Position numbers and translations under genes: made by a program. From Marinospirillum alkaliphilum DSM 21637 (GTDB lineage Bacteria > Pseudomonadota > Gammaproteobacteria > Pseudomonadales > Halomonadaceae), in NCBI RefSeq assembly GCF_900119735.1, contig NZ_FPJW01000001.1, positions 1 to 64,000 of the forward strand: DNA of 64,000 bases. The letters run 5' to 3'. The notes under the pieces were generated by a model. That model did no database searches. It was not told the DNA's origin and worked only from the letters and a program-made list of their open reading frames with translations. Shown in pieces: positions 52,710 to 62,385 of the stretch (its first letter is position 1; each line of letters opens with the position of its first letter).

Positions 52710-53603
52710 ATGACTCCAATATCAGATAAACAACACCTTCAGGCGGATCTGCTGCTGGTGCTGACCACGTTAATTGCCGCCGCTGGATGGATTTTTTCCA
52801 AGGAAGCGCTGGCCGGTTTTGCCCCTTTGTTATTTATTGCCTTGCGGTTTTCAGGTGCCGGGCTGGTACTGGCCTTGTTATGCCTGACGCCTTTGCGTGG
52901 TTTGAGTCGTGCCCAGTTCATCAGTGCCTTGCAGGTCGGGGTGTTGTTTGGTGCGGCCATGGTGTTCTGGATTCTGGGGTTGGAGTTTGCCCAGCATCTG
53001 GGGGTGGGGGCTTTTCTGACCAGTCTGGGCATCGTTCTGGTGCCCTTGCTTAATTTGTTGATGGGTGGTGAGAAACCAGGCCGTCTGGTTTATTTATCCT
53101 TGCCCTTTGTGTTGGCTGGGCTGGCTTTTTTATCGCTGGACAGTGAGTTTCATCTGGGTTTCGGCGAGTTATGTTTTTTATTGTCGGCGTGTTTTCTGGC
53201 TTTGATGTTTATCCAGAACAGCCGGGCTGCCACGCGTATACCGGCTTTGCCATTAACGGCCATTCAGCTGTTGGTGACGGGTGGGATCACTGGTTTGTGT
53301 TCACTGGTTTTTGAGGATTGGAGTTTCCAGTTTCCTGCGGCTATCTGGGGCTGGTTCCTGGCCAGTATGTTGCTGGCCACCAGTCTGCGTTTTCTGCTGC
53401 AGACCTATGCACAGGGTCTGGCACCACCCAGTCACAGTGCCATTATCATGACGCTGGAACCAGTATGGACGGCAATGCTGGCCAGCTATTGGTTCAGCGA
53501 AACCATGAGTTTATTTCAATTGATCGGTTGTAGCCTGATTTTTACCGCAGTGCTGGTGAATCGGGCACCAGCACTGCGTCAGTGGTTGCGGCGGGGCGGC
53601 TGA
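52710..53603 (+). CDS. EamA/DMT family transporter
   Basis: 297-aa membrane protein with ten hydrophobic segments, made of two EamA halves. ALRFSGAGLVLALLCLTPLRGL, LSLDSEFHLGFGELCFLLSACFLALMFI and the second-half signature PSHSAIIMTLEPVWTAMLASYWFSETMSLFQLIGCSLI are typical of the drug/metabolite transporter superfamily. The substrate cannot be told. It is convergent with uup, with 4 bp between stops. Confidence 0.88.
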   Translation: MTPISDKQHLQADLLLVLTTLIAAAGWIFSKEALAGFAPLLFIALRFSGAGLVLALLCLTPLRGLSRAQFISALQVGVLFGAAMVFWILGLEFAQHLGVGAFLTSLGIVLVPLLNLLMGGEKPGRLVYLSLPFVLAGLAFLSLDSEFHLGFGELCFLLSACFLALMFIQNSRAATRIPALPLTAIQLLVTGGITGLCSLVFEDWSFQFPAAIWGWFLASMLLATSLRFLLQTYAQGLAPPSHSAIIMTLEPVWTAMLASYWFSETMSLFQLIGCSLIFTAVLVNRAPALRQWLRRGG

Positions 53604-53607
53604 TCCA

Positions 53608-55563
53608 TTATTGGGTTTCCGCTTCCAGCTCCAGCCAGCGTTCCATTTTCTGCTCCAGCTGCTGCTGAAGCGCTTCCAGTTGTTGCAGTTCGCTGGCCAC
53701 CAGGGCGGCATCCTGCTGGTAAAAGGTCGGGTCGCTGACCTTGCCTTCCTGAGTGGCTATCTGCTGTTCCAGCTGTTCAATTTCACCGGGTAGCAGGTCC
53801 AGTTCACGCTGCAGCTTGTAGCTGAGTTTTTTGGCTGGTTTCTGAGGCTGTGACTGGGTCTGAGAGGCTGTTGATGCCTTGGGCTGCGATGGGGCCGTAT
53901 CGGTTGTCGCAGCAGGTGCTGAGGCAGCCACCTTGCCAGCTGTTTTTAAGCTGCCGGGTGTTGGCAGGGGTGGGAAACGCCCGCCCTGACGGATCCAGTC
54001 TTCATAACCACCAATGTATTCCTTCACACGGCCATCACCTTCAAATGCCAGGATGCCGGTGACCACGCTGTCGAGGAAGGCACGATCATGGCTGACCAGC
54101 AGCAGGGTGCCTTCGTAGTTCAGCAGCAGTTCTTCCAGCAGCTCCAGGGTTTCCAGGTCCAGGTCGTTGGTGGGTTCGTCCATCACCAGCAGGTTGGCCG
54201 GTTTGGCAAAGAGCTTGGCCAGCAGCAGACGGTTCTGCTCACCACCGGACAGGGCGCTGACCGGTTGGCGGGCACGTTCAGGTGTGAACAGGAAATCCTG
54301 CAGGTAACCGATCACGTGTTTGTCACGCCCATTGATGGTGACACTGGTGCGGCCTTCCGCGAGGTTGTCGAGCACGGTTTTCTGCGGGTCGAGCTGACCG
54401 CGCAGCTGATCGAAATAGGCCACTTCCAGTTTGGTGCCGATCTTGACCTGACCTTCCTGCGGCTGCAGTTCACCCAGCAGCATTTTCAGCAGGGTGGTTT
54501 TGCCGGCACCATTGCGGCCGAGAATACCGATCTTGTCACCCCGTTGAATGCTGGTGGTGAGATCGCGGATGATTGGAACACCCTCGTAGCTGTAGCTGGC
54601 ATGCGTCAGCTCGGCCACCAGTTTGCCGGAGCGTTCTGCCGCTTCCAGCTGGATATCTGCCTTGCCCTGGCGCTGCAGACGTTCAGCACGCTGTTTGCGC
54701 AGTTCCTTGAGGGCACGAACACGGCCTTCATTACGGGTGCGGCGAGCCTTGATGCCCTGACGAATCCAGACTTCTTCCTGGGCCAGTTTTTTGTCAAAAG
54801 CAGCCTGGTGGCGGGCTTCCACTTCCAGTTGATGGGCTTTGAATTCAAGAAAATCCAGATAACGACCTTCCCAGCTGGTGATTTCACCCAGATCCAGCTC
54901 CAGCATGCGAGTGGCAATGTTCTGCATGAAGGTTCGGTCGTGGGTGATCAGCAATACCGCACCGGGGAAACTTTTGATCTGCTCTTCCAGCCACTGAATG
55001 GTTTCAATGTCCAGGTGGTTGGTGGGTTCGTCCAGCAGCAACAGGTCCGGCTCACTGACCAGCGCCTGGGCCAGGGCCACACGACGACGCCAGCCACCCG
55101 ACAGCTCCGACATTCTGGTGTCGCCATTCAGGTGCAAGCGCTTCAGCAGTTGCTCCACCTTTTGACTGAGTGCCCAGCCATTGCAGGCATCCAGTTGATG
55201 CTGCAGTTCATCCATGCGTTTCAAGTCCACCTGATCCGGTGGCAGGTGGGTGATGTGATGGAACTCCTCCAGCAGGCGACCGGCTTCTGCCAGTCCCAGT
55301 GCCACCACTTCAAACACGTCACGGTCATCGGCTGCGGGTAGCACCTGTGGCAAAACACCGATGCGCAGACCGGGTTTGCGCCACAGGCTGCCACCATCGG
55401 AATGGACTTCTCCGGCCACCAGTTTCAGCAAAGAGGATTTACCTGCGCCATTACGGCCCAGAATAGCCACCCGCTCACCCTCTTCGAGGGTGAGGTTGGC
55501 ATCATTCAGCAGGGGGGTACGGCCATAGGCCAGGTGGAGATTTTCAAAACGCAGAAGGGTCAT
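53608..55563 (-). CDS. uup: ABC-F family ATPase Uup
   Basis: 651-aa cytoplasmic protein with two ABC ATPase domains and no membrane segment. Domain 1 has Walker A GRNGAGKSS and LSGGWRRRVALAQAL; domain 2 has GRNGAGKTT and LSGGEQNRLLLAKL. Between them lies the ABC-F linker (RHQAAFDKKLAQEEVWIRQGIKARRTRNEGR). The C-terminus is a coiled coil (LSYKLQRELDLLPGEIEQLEQQ) as in Uup, which affects transposon excision and branched DNA in E. coli. It overlaps cheV by ATGA. Confidence 0.95.
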   Translation of the reverse strand: MTLLRFENLHLAYGRTPLLNDANLTLEEGERVAILGRNGAGKSSLLKLVAGEVHSDGGSLWRKPGLRIGVLPQVLPAADDRDVFEVVALGLAEAGRLLEEFHHITHLPPDQVDLKRMDELQHQLDACNGWALSQKVEQLLKRLHLNGDTRMSELSGGWRRRVALAQALVSEPDLLLLDEPTNHLDIETIQWLEEQIKSFPGAVLLITHDRTFMQNIATRMLELDLGEITSWEGRYLDFLEFKAHQLEVEARHQAAFDKKLAQEEVWIRQGIKARRTRNEGRVRALKELRKQRAERLQRQGKADIQLEAAERSGKLVAELTHASYSYEGVPIIRDLTTSIQRGDKIGILGRNGAGKTTLLKMLLGELQPQEGQVKIGTKLEVAYFDQLRGQLDPQKTVLDNLAEGRTSVTINGRDKHVIGYLQDFLFTPERARQPVSALSGGEQNRLLLAKLFAKPANLLVMDEPTNDLDLETLELLEELLLNYEGTLLLVSHDRAFLDSVVTGILAFEGDGRVKEYIGGYEDWIRQGGRFPPLPTPGSLKTAGKVAASAPAATTDTAPSQPKASTASQTQSQPQKPAKKLSYKLQRELDLLPGEIEQLEQQIATQEGKVSDPTFYQQDAALVASELQQLEALQQQLEQKMERWLELEAETQ

Positions 55564-56504
55564 GAGGCTTCAGCAAGACCTGCTTTTACACGAACACGGT
55601 TTTCAACCAGGGTGGCCAGCAGCTTGGGCTGGAATTTGGAAAGGAAATCATCACAGCCGACTTTTTGCACCATGGCCTTGTTGAAGTTACCAGACATGGA
55701 GGTGTGCAGTACCACAAAGGTATCGCGCAGGCGCGGATCTTCACGTACCGCACTGGTCAGGCTATAACCATCCATTTCGGGCATTTCGGCATCGGTGATC
55801 AACATCAGCAGTTTTTCAGGCACATTTTCACCGGCATCAGCCCACTGCTTCATCAGTTCCAGGCCTTTTTTGCCGTTGGTGGCAGTGTGCACGGTAATAC
55901 CCAGGGGGGCCAGGGTTTGTTTAACCTGAGAAATGGCGGTGGGTGAATCATCCACCATCAGTATTTCCATGCCACGTGCGGCACTGACGATCTCTTCTTC
56001 CAGTTGCTCCGGGTCCAGCACGATGGTGTAGGGATTGATTTCAGCCAGCACTTTTTCAACATCAATGATCTCGATGATCTTTTCATCCAGCCGGGTAATG
56101 GCTGTGAGGTAGTGCTGGCGGCCGGTGGTGCGAGGTGGCGGCATGATGTCTTCCCAGTTCAGGTTGACAATCCGATCCACGCCGCCAACCAGAAAAGCCT
56201 GAATGGTGGAGTTGTATTCAGTGACAATCAGGTTGCTTTCCGGCTTGGCCTCCAGTGCAGGCATGCCAACAGCCTGAGCCAGATTGATCACAGGAACGGC
56301 CTGTCCACGCAGGTGGGCAACACCAACCACGTGAGGATGGTGCCCCGGCAGGCTGGTCAGCTTGGGGAGTCGCAGGACTTCCTGGACCTTGAAGACGTTG
56401 ATGGCAAACAGCTGGCTGGAATGCAGCTTGAACATCAGCAGTTCAAGACGGTTTTGTCCAACCAGACGGGTGCGTGAGTCGACACTATCCAGTACCCCGG
56501 CCAT
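55560..56504 (-). CDS. cheV: Chemotaxis protein CheV
   Basis: 314-aa coupling protein with a CheW domain (residues ~15-165: LFAINVFKVQEVLRLPKLTSLPG, VGVAHLRGQAVPVINLAQ) and a C-terminal receiver domain (LMVDDSPTAISQVK, DAEMPEMDGYSL, with the phospho-acceptor Asp in LITDAEMPEMDG). CheV links receptors to CheA and dampens signalling when phosphorylated. GGAAACGCCC stands before the ATG. It shares a transcript with uup, an odd pairing. Confidence 0.95.
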   Translation of the reverse strand: MAGVLDSVDSRTRLVGQNRLELLMFKLHSSQLFAINVFKVQEVLRLPKLTSLPGHHPHVVGVAHLRGQAVPVINLAQAVGMPALEAKPESNLIVTEYNSTIQAFLVGGVDRIVNLNWEDIMPPPRTTGRQHYLTAITRLDEKIIEIIDVEKVLAEINPYTIVLDPEQLEEEIVSAARGMEILMVDDSPTAISQVKQTLAPLGITVHTATNGKKGLELMKQWADAGENVPEKLLMLITDAEMPEMDGYSLTSAVREDPRLRDTFVVLHTSMSGNFNKAMVQKVGCDDFLSKFQPKLLATLVENRVRVKAGLAEAS

Positions 56505-56629
56505 GGGCGTTTCCTCGTTGTATTCTTCTGTCGGTGGAAATTTCTGACATACTAGAGAATATTTTGATGCCTGACTACTTCCTGTGGAGTTGTCAGGCCG
56601 GTTTGCCGTGTTTTTTATGAAGGTTTCTG

Positions 56630-57478
56630 ATGCAAGTACCCCTGCCTTACGAGCAACCTCTATTTCCGCTGGTGGATATTGGCGTTAATCTGACCGACCG
56701 GGCTTTTGCCGAAGATGTTGATACTGTGCTGCAGCGAGCGATGCAGGCGGGTTTAACCGGTTTGTTGTTAACAGGCACCAATGGTTTGGTTTCTGAAACA
56801 TCACTCAAGTTGGCAGAAAGCCACCCCGCACTTTTGAGAGCCACTGCGGGTGTGCATCCTCATCATGCCTCTGAGTGGTCTGCGTCATTGGCTGCAGATA
56901 TTCGAGGGCTGTTGCAGCATCCACTGTGTGTGGCAGTGGGTGAAACCGGGCTGGATTTTAATCGCAACTTTTCCACCCCGACTGAGCAGGAAACAGCTTT
57001 TGAAGCTCAGCTTGGGTTGGCTGTGGAAAGTGGCAAGCCTTTGTTTATTCATGAGCGGGATGCCGGGCAACGCATGCTGGAAATCCTGCGTCACTGGCGT
57101 GATGACCTTTCCGGTGCAGTGGTGCATTGTTTCACCGGTGACAAAACCAGCCTGTTCGGTTATCTGGACCTGGATCTGTACATCGGCTTGACCGGCTGGG
57201 TTTGTGATGAGCGCCGAGGCACGCACCTGTGGCCTCTGGTGTCTTCAATCCCCGAGCAGCGGTTATTGATTGAAAGTGATGCCCCCTGGTTGTTGCCACG
57301 TAACCTGCGCCCGAAACCCAAAAAAGGCCGCAATGAGCCGGCATTTTTACCCTGGGTGCTGGTGCAGCTGGCACAATTACGGAGTGTTGAGCCACTGCAG
57401 CTGGCACAACAAACCAGCCAAAATGCCTGTAAGCTGTTTCATTTGCCTGATGACCTGCTGGAGATCAAAACCCCATGA
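56630..57478 (+). CDS. TatD family metal-dependent hydrolase
   Basis: 282-aa TIM-barrel hydrolase of the TatD group. The usual HxH is replaced by DIGVNLTDRAF at the N-terminus, as in E. coli TatD itself (DIGVNLTSSQF). HPHHASEW, AVGETGLDFNRNFS, LFIHERDA, GAVVHCFTG, IGLTGWVCDERRG and LIESDAPWLLPRNL supply the other active-site residues. Members are 3'-5' DNases involved in repair. Its stop overlaps the start of the next gene (ATGA). Confidence 0.93.
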   Translation: MQVPLPYEQPLFPLVDIGVNLTDRAFAEDVDTVLQRAMQAGLTGLLLTGTNGLVSETSLKLAESHPALLRATAGVHPHHASEWSASLAADIRGLLQHPLCVAVGETGLDFNRNFSTPTEQETAFEAQLGLAVESGKPLFIHERDAGQRMLEILRHWRDDLSGAVVHCFTGDKTSLFGYLDLDLYIGLTGWVCDERRGTHLWPLVSSIPEQRLLIESDAPWLLPRNLRPKPKKGRNEPAFLPWVLVQLAQLRSVEPLQLAQQTSQNACKLFHLPDDLLEIKTP

Positions 57479-57963
57479 GTCTGCCAACCTTTATTGCCAT
57501 TGAAGCAGCCGCTGCGGATGCGCAGAGTTTCCCGGTCAGTATTGCCTGGTCACTGCCGGATGGCAGCATCAAGCATGCGCTGATTCAGCCAGATGACAGC
57601 TGGTTGGAGGCTGGTGATGAGCGACCGGTGATGCAGGATGCTGATCTGACTGTAGAGTCTTATTCGGCGGATGAGGTGGTGCGGGAACTCTTGTATGATC
57701 AGCAGGATGATGTGTACTACCTGGATCAGCTGCATCCACAGGAAGGCTGGCTGTTGAAGCTGTTTGCAGCTGCCGGGCAGGAAGTGACCTTTGAACTGGC
57801 AGAAGCCGTGCAGTTATGTGAGGCTGCTGACTGGTCACAGGCTTACCAGGAAACGCAGCAGTTTCTGGGATTAGACCCCACTCGCGCGGAAGATCAGGTG
57901 CGAGCCTTGCTGGAAACGCATGTGATGTTGACGGGCGAACAGCCGGATGAAACAGCCATTTAA
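57475..57963 (+). CDS. Hypothetical protein, possibly a degenerate DEDD-exonuclease-like domain
   Basis: 162-aa acidic cytoplasmic protein. The N-terminus (TFIAIEAAAADAQSFPVSIAWSLPDGSIKHALIQPDDSW) has the layout of RNase-T/DnaQ-like exonucleases, where a DXE motif and a Y/F-P-V-X-I-G/A-W segment occur. Here the first acidic residue of DXE is alanine (IAIEA), so it would lack a catalytic residue. LDQLHPQEGWLLKLFAAA and the later helical part are unlike anything I can place. It is translationally coupled to tatD, so a part in nucleic-acid processing is a guess. Confidence 0.6.
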   Translation: MSLPTFIAIEAAAADAQSFPVSIAWSLPDGSIKHALIQPDDSWLEAGDERPVMQDADLTVESYSADEVVRELLYDQQDDVYYLDQLHPQEGWLLKLFAAAGQEVTFELAEAVQLCEAADWSQAYQETQQFLGLDPTRAEDQVRALLETHVMLTGEQPDETAI

Positions 57964-57987
57964 TAACAATAACGGGAGTCTGGTGTG

Positions 57988-58563
57988 ATGCAACAAGTCG
58001 ATTTTTATTATGATGTTGTCAGTCCTTACAGTTATCTTGCTGCCATCCAGATGGAGAGTCTGGCAGCAGAAACCGGCGTTCAGGTGGTATGGAAACCGAT
58101 ATTTTTAGGGGGGCTGTTCAAGCAGTTGGGTAATAGTGCTCCCTTGACCAACCTGCCTAAAAAACACTACATGCTGACGCAGGATTTGCCACGTCTGGCA
58201 CGTTTTTATCAGGTGGCCTACACCCGCCCGGATGTTTTTCCAGCCAATACGCTGCTGGTGCAGCGGGCTTTGGCCGCAGCTCCAGTAGAGCAGCGCCCGG
58301 CGTTATCATTGAAGCTCTATGATTTTTACTGGGGGCAGGGGCAGGATGTGGCGCCCCCGGAAGTGGCTGAAGCTTTGCTGGGCACGGATATTGCTGCCCT
58401 GGGCCAGACTGAAACCGCTAAAGCAACCTTGAAGGCACTGACCGATGAGTTGATCGAGCGCGGTGGTTTTGGTGCTCCCACGCTGATCTGGCAGGATCAG
58501 TTGTATTTTGGTGCAGATCGAGTGCAGCTGCTGAAGGCTGATCTGCTGGCAACAAAAGGATAA
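57988..58563 (+). CDS. DsbA family / 2-hydroxychromene-2-carboxylate isomerase-like protein
   Basis: 191-aa thioredoxin-fold protein of the HCCA isomerase/kappa-GST group. VDFYYDVVSPYSYLAAIQME is the active-site N-terminus with Ser in place of the CXXC, and FGAPTLIWQDQLYFGADRVQLLKADL is the typical C-terminus. Family members isomerise 2-hydroxychromene-2-carboxylate in naphthalene breakdown, but many are of unknown use. GGGAG 7 nt before ATG 57988 supports the start. It lies 6 bp upstream of the riboflavin synthase gene. Confidence 0.85.
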   Translation: MQQVDFYYDVVSPYSYLAAIQMESLAAETGVQVVWKPIFLGGLFKQLGNSAPLTNLPKKHYMLTQDLPRLARFYQVAYTRPDVFPANTLLVQRALAAAPVEQRPALSLKLYDFYWGQGQDVAPPEVAEALLGTDIAALGQTETAKATLKALTDELIERGGFGAPTLIWQDQLYFGADRVQLLKADLLATKG

Positions 58564-58569
58564 AACGTC

Positions 58570-59190
58570 ATGTTTACCGGTATAGTGCAGGGTGTGGCTG
58601 AACTGGCGAGCCTTGAGCGCAAGAGTAATCTCAGCACGCTGGGCATTTGTTTGCCGCCGGCAACCCGTGAGGGGTTGCAGGTGGGTGCCAGCGTTGCAAT
58701 CAATGGTGTGTGCCTGACCGTGGTGCGCTGGGATGATCAGGCGGTGTATTTTGATGCCATGATCGAGACCTTGCGTCTGACCAACCTGGGTGGTTTGCAG
58801 CAGGGTGATCAGATCAACTTTGAACGGGCGGCACGTTTTTCTGATGAAATCGGTGGCCACCTGATGTCCGGTCATGTCATCGACCAGGTGGAGTTAACCG
58901 CTCGTCAGGAGCTGGATGAAAATAACCTGCGACTGGAGTTCACTGCAGCACCCAAATGGATGAAGTATATTTTTCCCAAGGGGTACATCGGCTTGAATGG
59001 CTGTAGCCTGACCCTGGGCGAGGTGGAGGATAACCGCTTCAGTGTTTATCTGATTCCGGAAACCCGTCGCGCCACCACCTTTGGCGAGATGCAGGAAGGT
59101 ACCAGGGTGAACCTGGAAATTGACCCTCAGACTCAGGTGATCGTGGATACGGTTGAAAGAGTCATGGCATCACGCCAGTCTTTTGGGTAA
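58570..59190 (+). CDS. ribE: Riboflavin synthase (alpha subunit type)
   Basis: 206-aa enzyme that makes riboflavin from two 6,7-dimethyl-8-ribityllumazine. The two repeated barrels start MFTGIVQGVAEL and IGGHLMSGHVIDQVEL. The family motifs GVCLTVV and GCSLTLG occur once in each half. ETLRLTNLG and ETRRATTFG are also paired. The gene is named ribC or ribE in different organisms. It forms an apparent unit with the thioredoxin-fold gene. Confidence 0.95.
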   Translation: MFTGIVQGVAELASLERKSNLSTLGICLPPATREGLQVGASVAINGVCLTVVRWDDQAVYFDAMIETLRLTNLGGLQQGDQINFERAARFSDEIGGHLMSGHVIDQVELTARQELDENNLRLEFTAAPKWMKYIFPKGYIGLNGCSLTLGEVEDNRFSVYLIPETRRATTFGEMQEGTRVNLEIDPQTQVIVDTVERVMASRQSFG

Positions 59191-59257
59191 GATGCGCGTT
59201 TTTTCAGCGCCTGACCATTCGTTCAGGAGTCATCCGATCCGGAATTGAGACACGCCC

Positions 59258-59749
59258 ATGACCGCAGACCGTTACCGCAAGGATTTCACCATCACCTGGG
59301 ATCAGTTGCACCGTGATACCCGTGAACTGAGTCATCGCCTGGTGGCGCGTGACTTTAAAGGGATCATTGCGGTGACTCGGGGAGGTTTGATTCCTGCCGG
59401 TTTGCTGGCGCGTGAGCTGAATGTTCGCTGGATCGATACGCTGGGGGTGTCGAGTTATGATCACATGAATCAGCGCAATCTGACTCTGATCAAAGCCCCG
59501 GATGAAAAGGTCGGAGATGGTGAAGGTTACCTGCTGGTGGATGACCTGGTGGATACCGGCAAAACTGCCAAAGTGGTGCGTGAACTCTTGCCAAAAGCCT
59601 GGTTTGTGACGGTTTATGCCAAACCGGAAGGACGTGAGCTGGTGGATGATTTCATCACCGAGGTCAGTCAGGATACCTGGATCCAGTTCCCCTGGGATAT
59701 GGGTGTCAGTTATGTGGAACCGGTGATTAACCAGCATCGTAAAGGTTAA
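59258..59749 (+). CDS. gpt: Xanthine-guanine phosphoribosyltransferase
   Basis: 163-aa purine salvage enzyme. The PRPP-binding motif is YLLVDDLVDTGKTAKVVR (residues ~87-104), and the N-terminal IIAVTRGGLIPAGLLARELNVRWIDTLG is the Gpt signature. PWDMGVSYVEPVI lies near the C-terminus. Length and layout are close to E. coli Gpt (152 aa). It lies 3 bp before ung and 68 bp after ribE. Confidence 0.93.
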   Translation: MTADRYRKDFTITWDQLHRDTRELSHRLVARDFKGIIAVTRGGLIPAGLLARELNVRWIDTLGVSSYDHMNQRNLTLIKAPDEKVGDGEGYLLVDDLVDTGKTAKVVRELLPKAWFVTVYAKPEGRELVDDFITEVSQDTWIQFPWDMGVSYVEPVINQHRKG

Positions 59750-59752
59750 ACC

Positions 59753-60436
59753 ATGAAACAACCCTTGCCTGATGACTGGATGGCTTGGTTGGGCGCTGAA
59801 TTTGAACAGCCCTACATGCAGCAGTTAAAAGCCTTTCTGCAACAGCAGAAAGCTGCCGGCAAGGTGATCTTTCCTCATTCATCCAACTGGTTCAATGCTT
59901 TTCAGCAAACACCCTTGTCGGGTGTGCGGGTGGTGGTGTTGGGGCAGGATCCTTATCATGGCCCCGATCAGGCCCATGGTTTGAGCTTTTCTGTGCTTCC
60001 GGGGGTTCGAATCCCTCCTTCACTGCAAAACATCTACAAAGAACTCCAGACGGATCTGGGTATTGCACCGGTCAATCACGGCTGTTTGCTGCCCTGGGCA
60101 CAACAGGGTGTGCTGCTGTTGAATGCAGTGTTGACGGTAGAGGCTGGTCTGGCCAACAGCCATCAGGGTAAGGGCTGGGAGCAATTCACAGATCGAGTGA
60201 TTCACCTGCTGAATGAGCAGTCACCGAGCCTGGTGTTTATGTTGTGGGGAAGTTACGCGCAGAAGAAAGCGGCTTTTGTGGATCGGCAGCGGCACCTGGT
60301 ATTGCAGGCACCTCACCCTTCACCCTTATCCGCTCATCGTGGGTTTCTTGGTTGCCGGCATTTTTCACAGGCTAATGCCTGGCTGGAGCAGCGCGGACTG
60401 CCAGGCATCAACTGGCAGTTACCGCCACAGCTTTAA
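59753..60436 (+). CDS. ung: Uracil-DNA glycosylase
   Basis: 227-aa base-excision enzyme that removes uracil from DNA. It has the water-activating loop [16 protein letters not shown], the uracil pocket [37 protein letters not shown] and the leucine loop [21 protein letters not shown]. The length is typical of family 1. It is probably cotranscribed with gpt. Confidence 0.97.
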   Translation: MKQPLPDDWMAWLGAEFEQPYMQQLKAFLQQQKAAGKVIFPHSSNWFNAFQQTPLSGVRVVVLGQDPYHGPDQAHGLSFSVLPGVRIPPSLQNIYKELQTDLGIAPVNHGCLLPWAQQGVLLLNAVLTVEAGLANSHQGKGWEQFTDRVIHLLNEQSPSLVFMLWGSYAQKKAAFVDRQRHLVLQAPHPSPLSAHRGFLGCRHFSQANAWLEQRGLPGINWQLPPQL

Positions 60437-60448
60437 ATCAACTTTAAA

Positions 60449-62152
60449 TCAACGCATGTGAATGTCGTTGTCGCGCAGGAAGAAGGTGACCTTGCCCAGA
60501 TCATTGCGGGGTGAAAAACTGGCTTCATCAATTTCTATCTGGGTGCCGGGGTAACAGGTCTTGCGTACCTGAATACGGGATGATTTGAGCTGGTTCAGCT
60601 CAGCGTTCAGTCTTGCCAGCTCTTCGTTCAGGCGTACTTCCTTCTGCTGCAGACTATCTCTGGCCTTGATGATCTGCTGTTTCTTTTCTTCGGTGATGGG
60701 TTTGCGCAGCTTTTTGATCTTGGCCACCACATCCATCAGCTGATTCTTTTGCACATCAAGCTGTTTCAACTGGTTATTCACCATGGCGATGTCCGCCTTG
60801 ATATCCCGGGTATCGCCCACGCGTAATACTGTGGGCATATTGGCAGGTGCGCCGGTAACCGCAACATCAATCAGTTCACGTGCTTCGGCAACACCACCAA
60901 CAATGGCGCCCTTGCCAGGCATGTGGATTTTGATACCGGCCTTGATCTGAGAGTGGAGGATCTGCTTCTGAACCACCACTTCCTGTCCAGCCACTACCTG
61001 AGCTTCCTGAATGAAGCGGGCCTTGATGATGCTGCCAGCTTCTAAAAAGGCGTCATCAATCTTGCCGGTTTTTTCTTCATCCGGTGCATTACGACCATTC
61101 TCGGAGCGTTTACGACCGATGATGCCGCCACCAACCTCGATCATGCCGCCTGCCTTGATGAAAGCGGCTTCAACCAGACCACCAACCTTCACATCGCCAG
61201 TAACTTCCACCTTCATGCCGGGGTTAACGTTGCCTTTGATGTGCACGCTGCCATCAAAACGCACATGACCACTTTTCAGACCCACTTCTTCGAGTTTCAA
61301 CACCTGCTCGATGTGGGCACCCTTTTCATGCACTACCGGCATGCCGGAAACGGCTGACAGCAGCAGATCGTTGTCACCCGGGGCCAGCTTAACAGTGTCA
61401 TCTTTAGGCTTTAACACCAGGTCTTTGCCGTTGCGCCCTTTCAGGGTGCGGCCGGTAACAGTCCAGCCAGACTTGCCTTGGGTGGGAGGGTGGCGGCGAA
61501 CCAGTACCTGATCAGCATCCACATGTGGGAAGTCACCCAGCTCCAGAAAATCAACATGGCCTTCTTCATTGATCTGTGGGCGGCGATCGGTGATTTCATC
61601 CAGTAGGGTTTCCAGCCAGGCATCTTCACCGTCATATGCTGGCTCACCGTAGGCGACCACCATACAAATCGGTTTCCCGGTTTCGCGTAAATGTTTGCAG
61701 GTTGCTGGATCAGTCAGGTCTTTTAAGCTCTCATCCAGAATGCCACGAACGATCTTGGATTGTTTAAGTGAAAAATCCAGCGCTTCACGTGTCAGGTCCA
61801 GCCCTTTGCCCAGGGGGGGGTAAACCACCACACCTGCCAGCATCTGGTTGGGGCTGGCAAAAACTTCCACGCGTGCATCAACCGAGCCGCCCAGGCGCAG
61901 GTCAGTGGGTTGGCCACGGCGCATGGCTTCCAGCAGGGTAGCCAGTGCAGAGGCTTCGATGGGGTGTTCTGCTGCAGAAAAACCGGCTAACTCCACAATA
62001 TGAGGGAAGTGCTCGGGATCAACCGGTAGTGCCAACCCGGACGGGGCGTAGGTGACGTAAAAATCTCCGTTTTCTTCATCAACGCGGAAAGTCAGGCCAA
62101 GCTCCTCGGGAGTCGGGATGCTCAACATGAGTTCTTCGGATAGTGGTTCCAT
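60449..62152 (-). CDS. FapA family (DUF342) protein
   Basis: 567-aa protein. After a variable N-terminal ~170 residues it has the right-handed beta-helix of DUF342/FapA (GKSGWTVTGRTLKGRNGKDLVLKP, SAVSGMPVVHEKGAHIEQVLKL, INPGMKVEVTGDVKVGGLVEAAFIKA-type repeats). The coiled coil near the C-terminus contains NNQLKQLDVQKNQLMDVVAKIKKLRKPI. FapA regulates polar flagellar assembly in Vibrio. AGGA before ATG 62152 supports this start; an upstream frame start would add 32 unlikely residues. Confidence 0.85.
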   Translation of the reverse strand: MEPLSEELMLSIPTPEELGLTFRVDEENGDFYVTYAPSGLALPVDPEHFPHIVELAGFSAAEHPIEASALATLLEAMRRGQPTDLRLGGSVDARVEVFASPNQMLAGVVVYPPLGKGLDLTREALDFSLKQSKIVRGILDESLKDLTDPATCKHLRETGKPICMVVAYGEPAYDGEDAWLETLLDEITDRRPQINEEGHVDFLELGDFPHVDADQVLVRRHPPTQGKSGWTVTGRTLKGRNGKDLVLKPKDDTVKLAPGDNDLLLSAVSGMPVVHEKGAHIEQVLKLEEVGLKSGHVRFDGSVHIKGNVNPGMKVEVTGDVKVGGLVEAAFIKAGGMIEVGGGIIGRKRSENGRNAPDEEKTGKIDDAFLEAGSIIKARFIQEAQVVAGQEVVVQKQILHSQIKAGIKIHMPGKGAIVGGVAEARELIDVAVTGAPANMPTVLRVGDTRDIKADIAMVNNQLKQLDVQKNQLMDVVAKIKKLRKPITEEKKQQIIKARDSLQQKEVRLNEELARLNAELNQLKSSRIQVRKTCYPGTQIEIDEASFSPRNDLGKVTFFLRDNDIHMR

Positions 62153-62385
62153 GGCTGTTCCTGTTCTACCGTCCAGATGCTGCCTGTGTGCAGGCATTAT
62201 AATAATACTTTTGGTTTGCTCTGAAAGAGCTTCCTTCATATTAACCAACTCGATGACTTTCTCCCATCCCCAACATCAGGCTCTTTTGTGACGCTTTGTT
62301 GCATCTTTAAGCAGAAAAGCACGCTGACGGGATCCGGTTGAAGGTTTATGATAGGTGCAAGGAACTGAATGGGATACCCCTCGTT

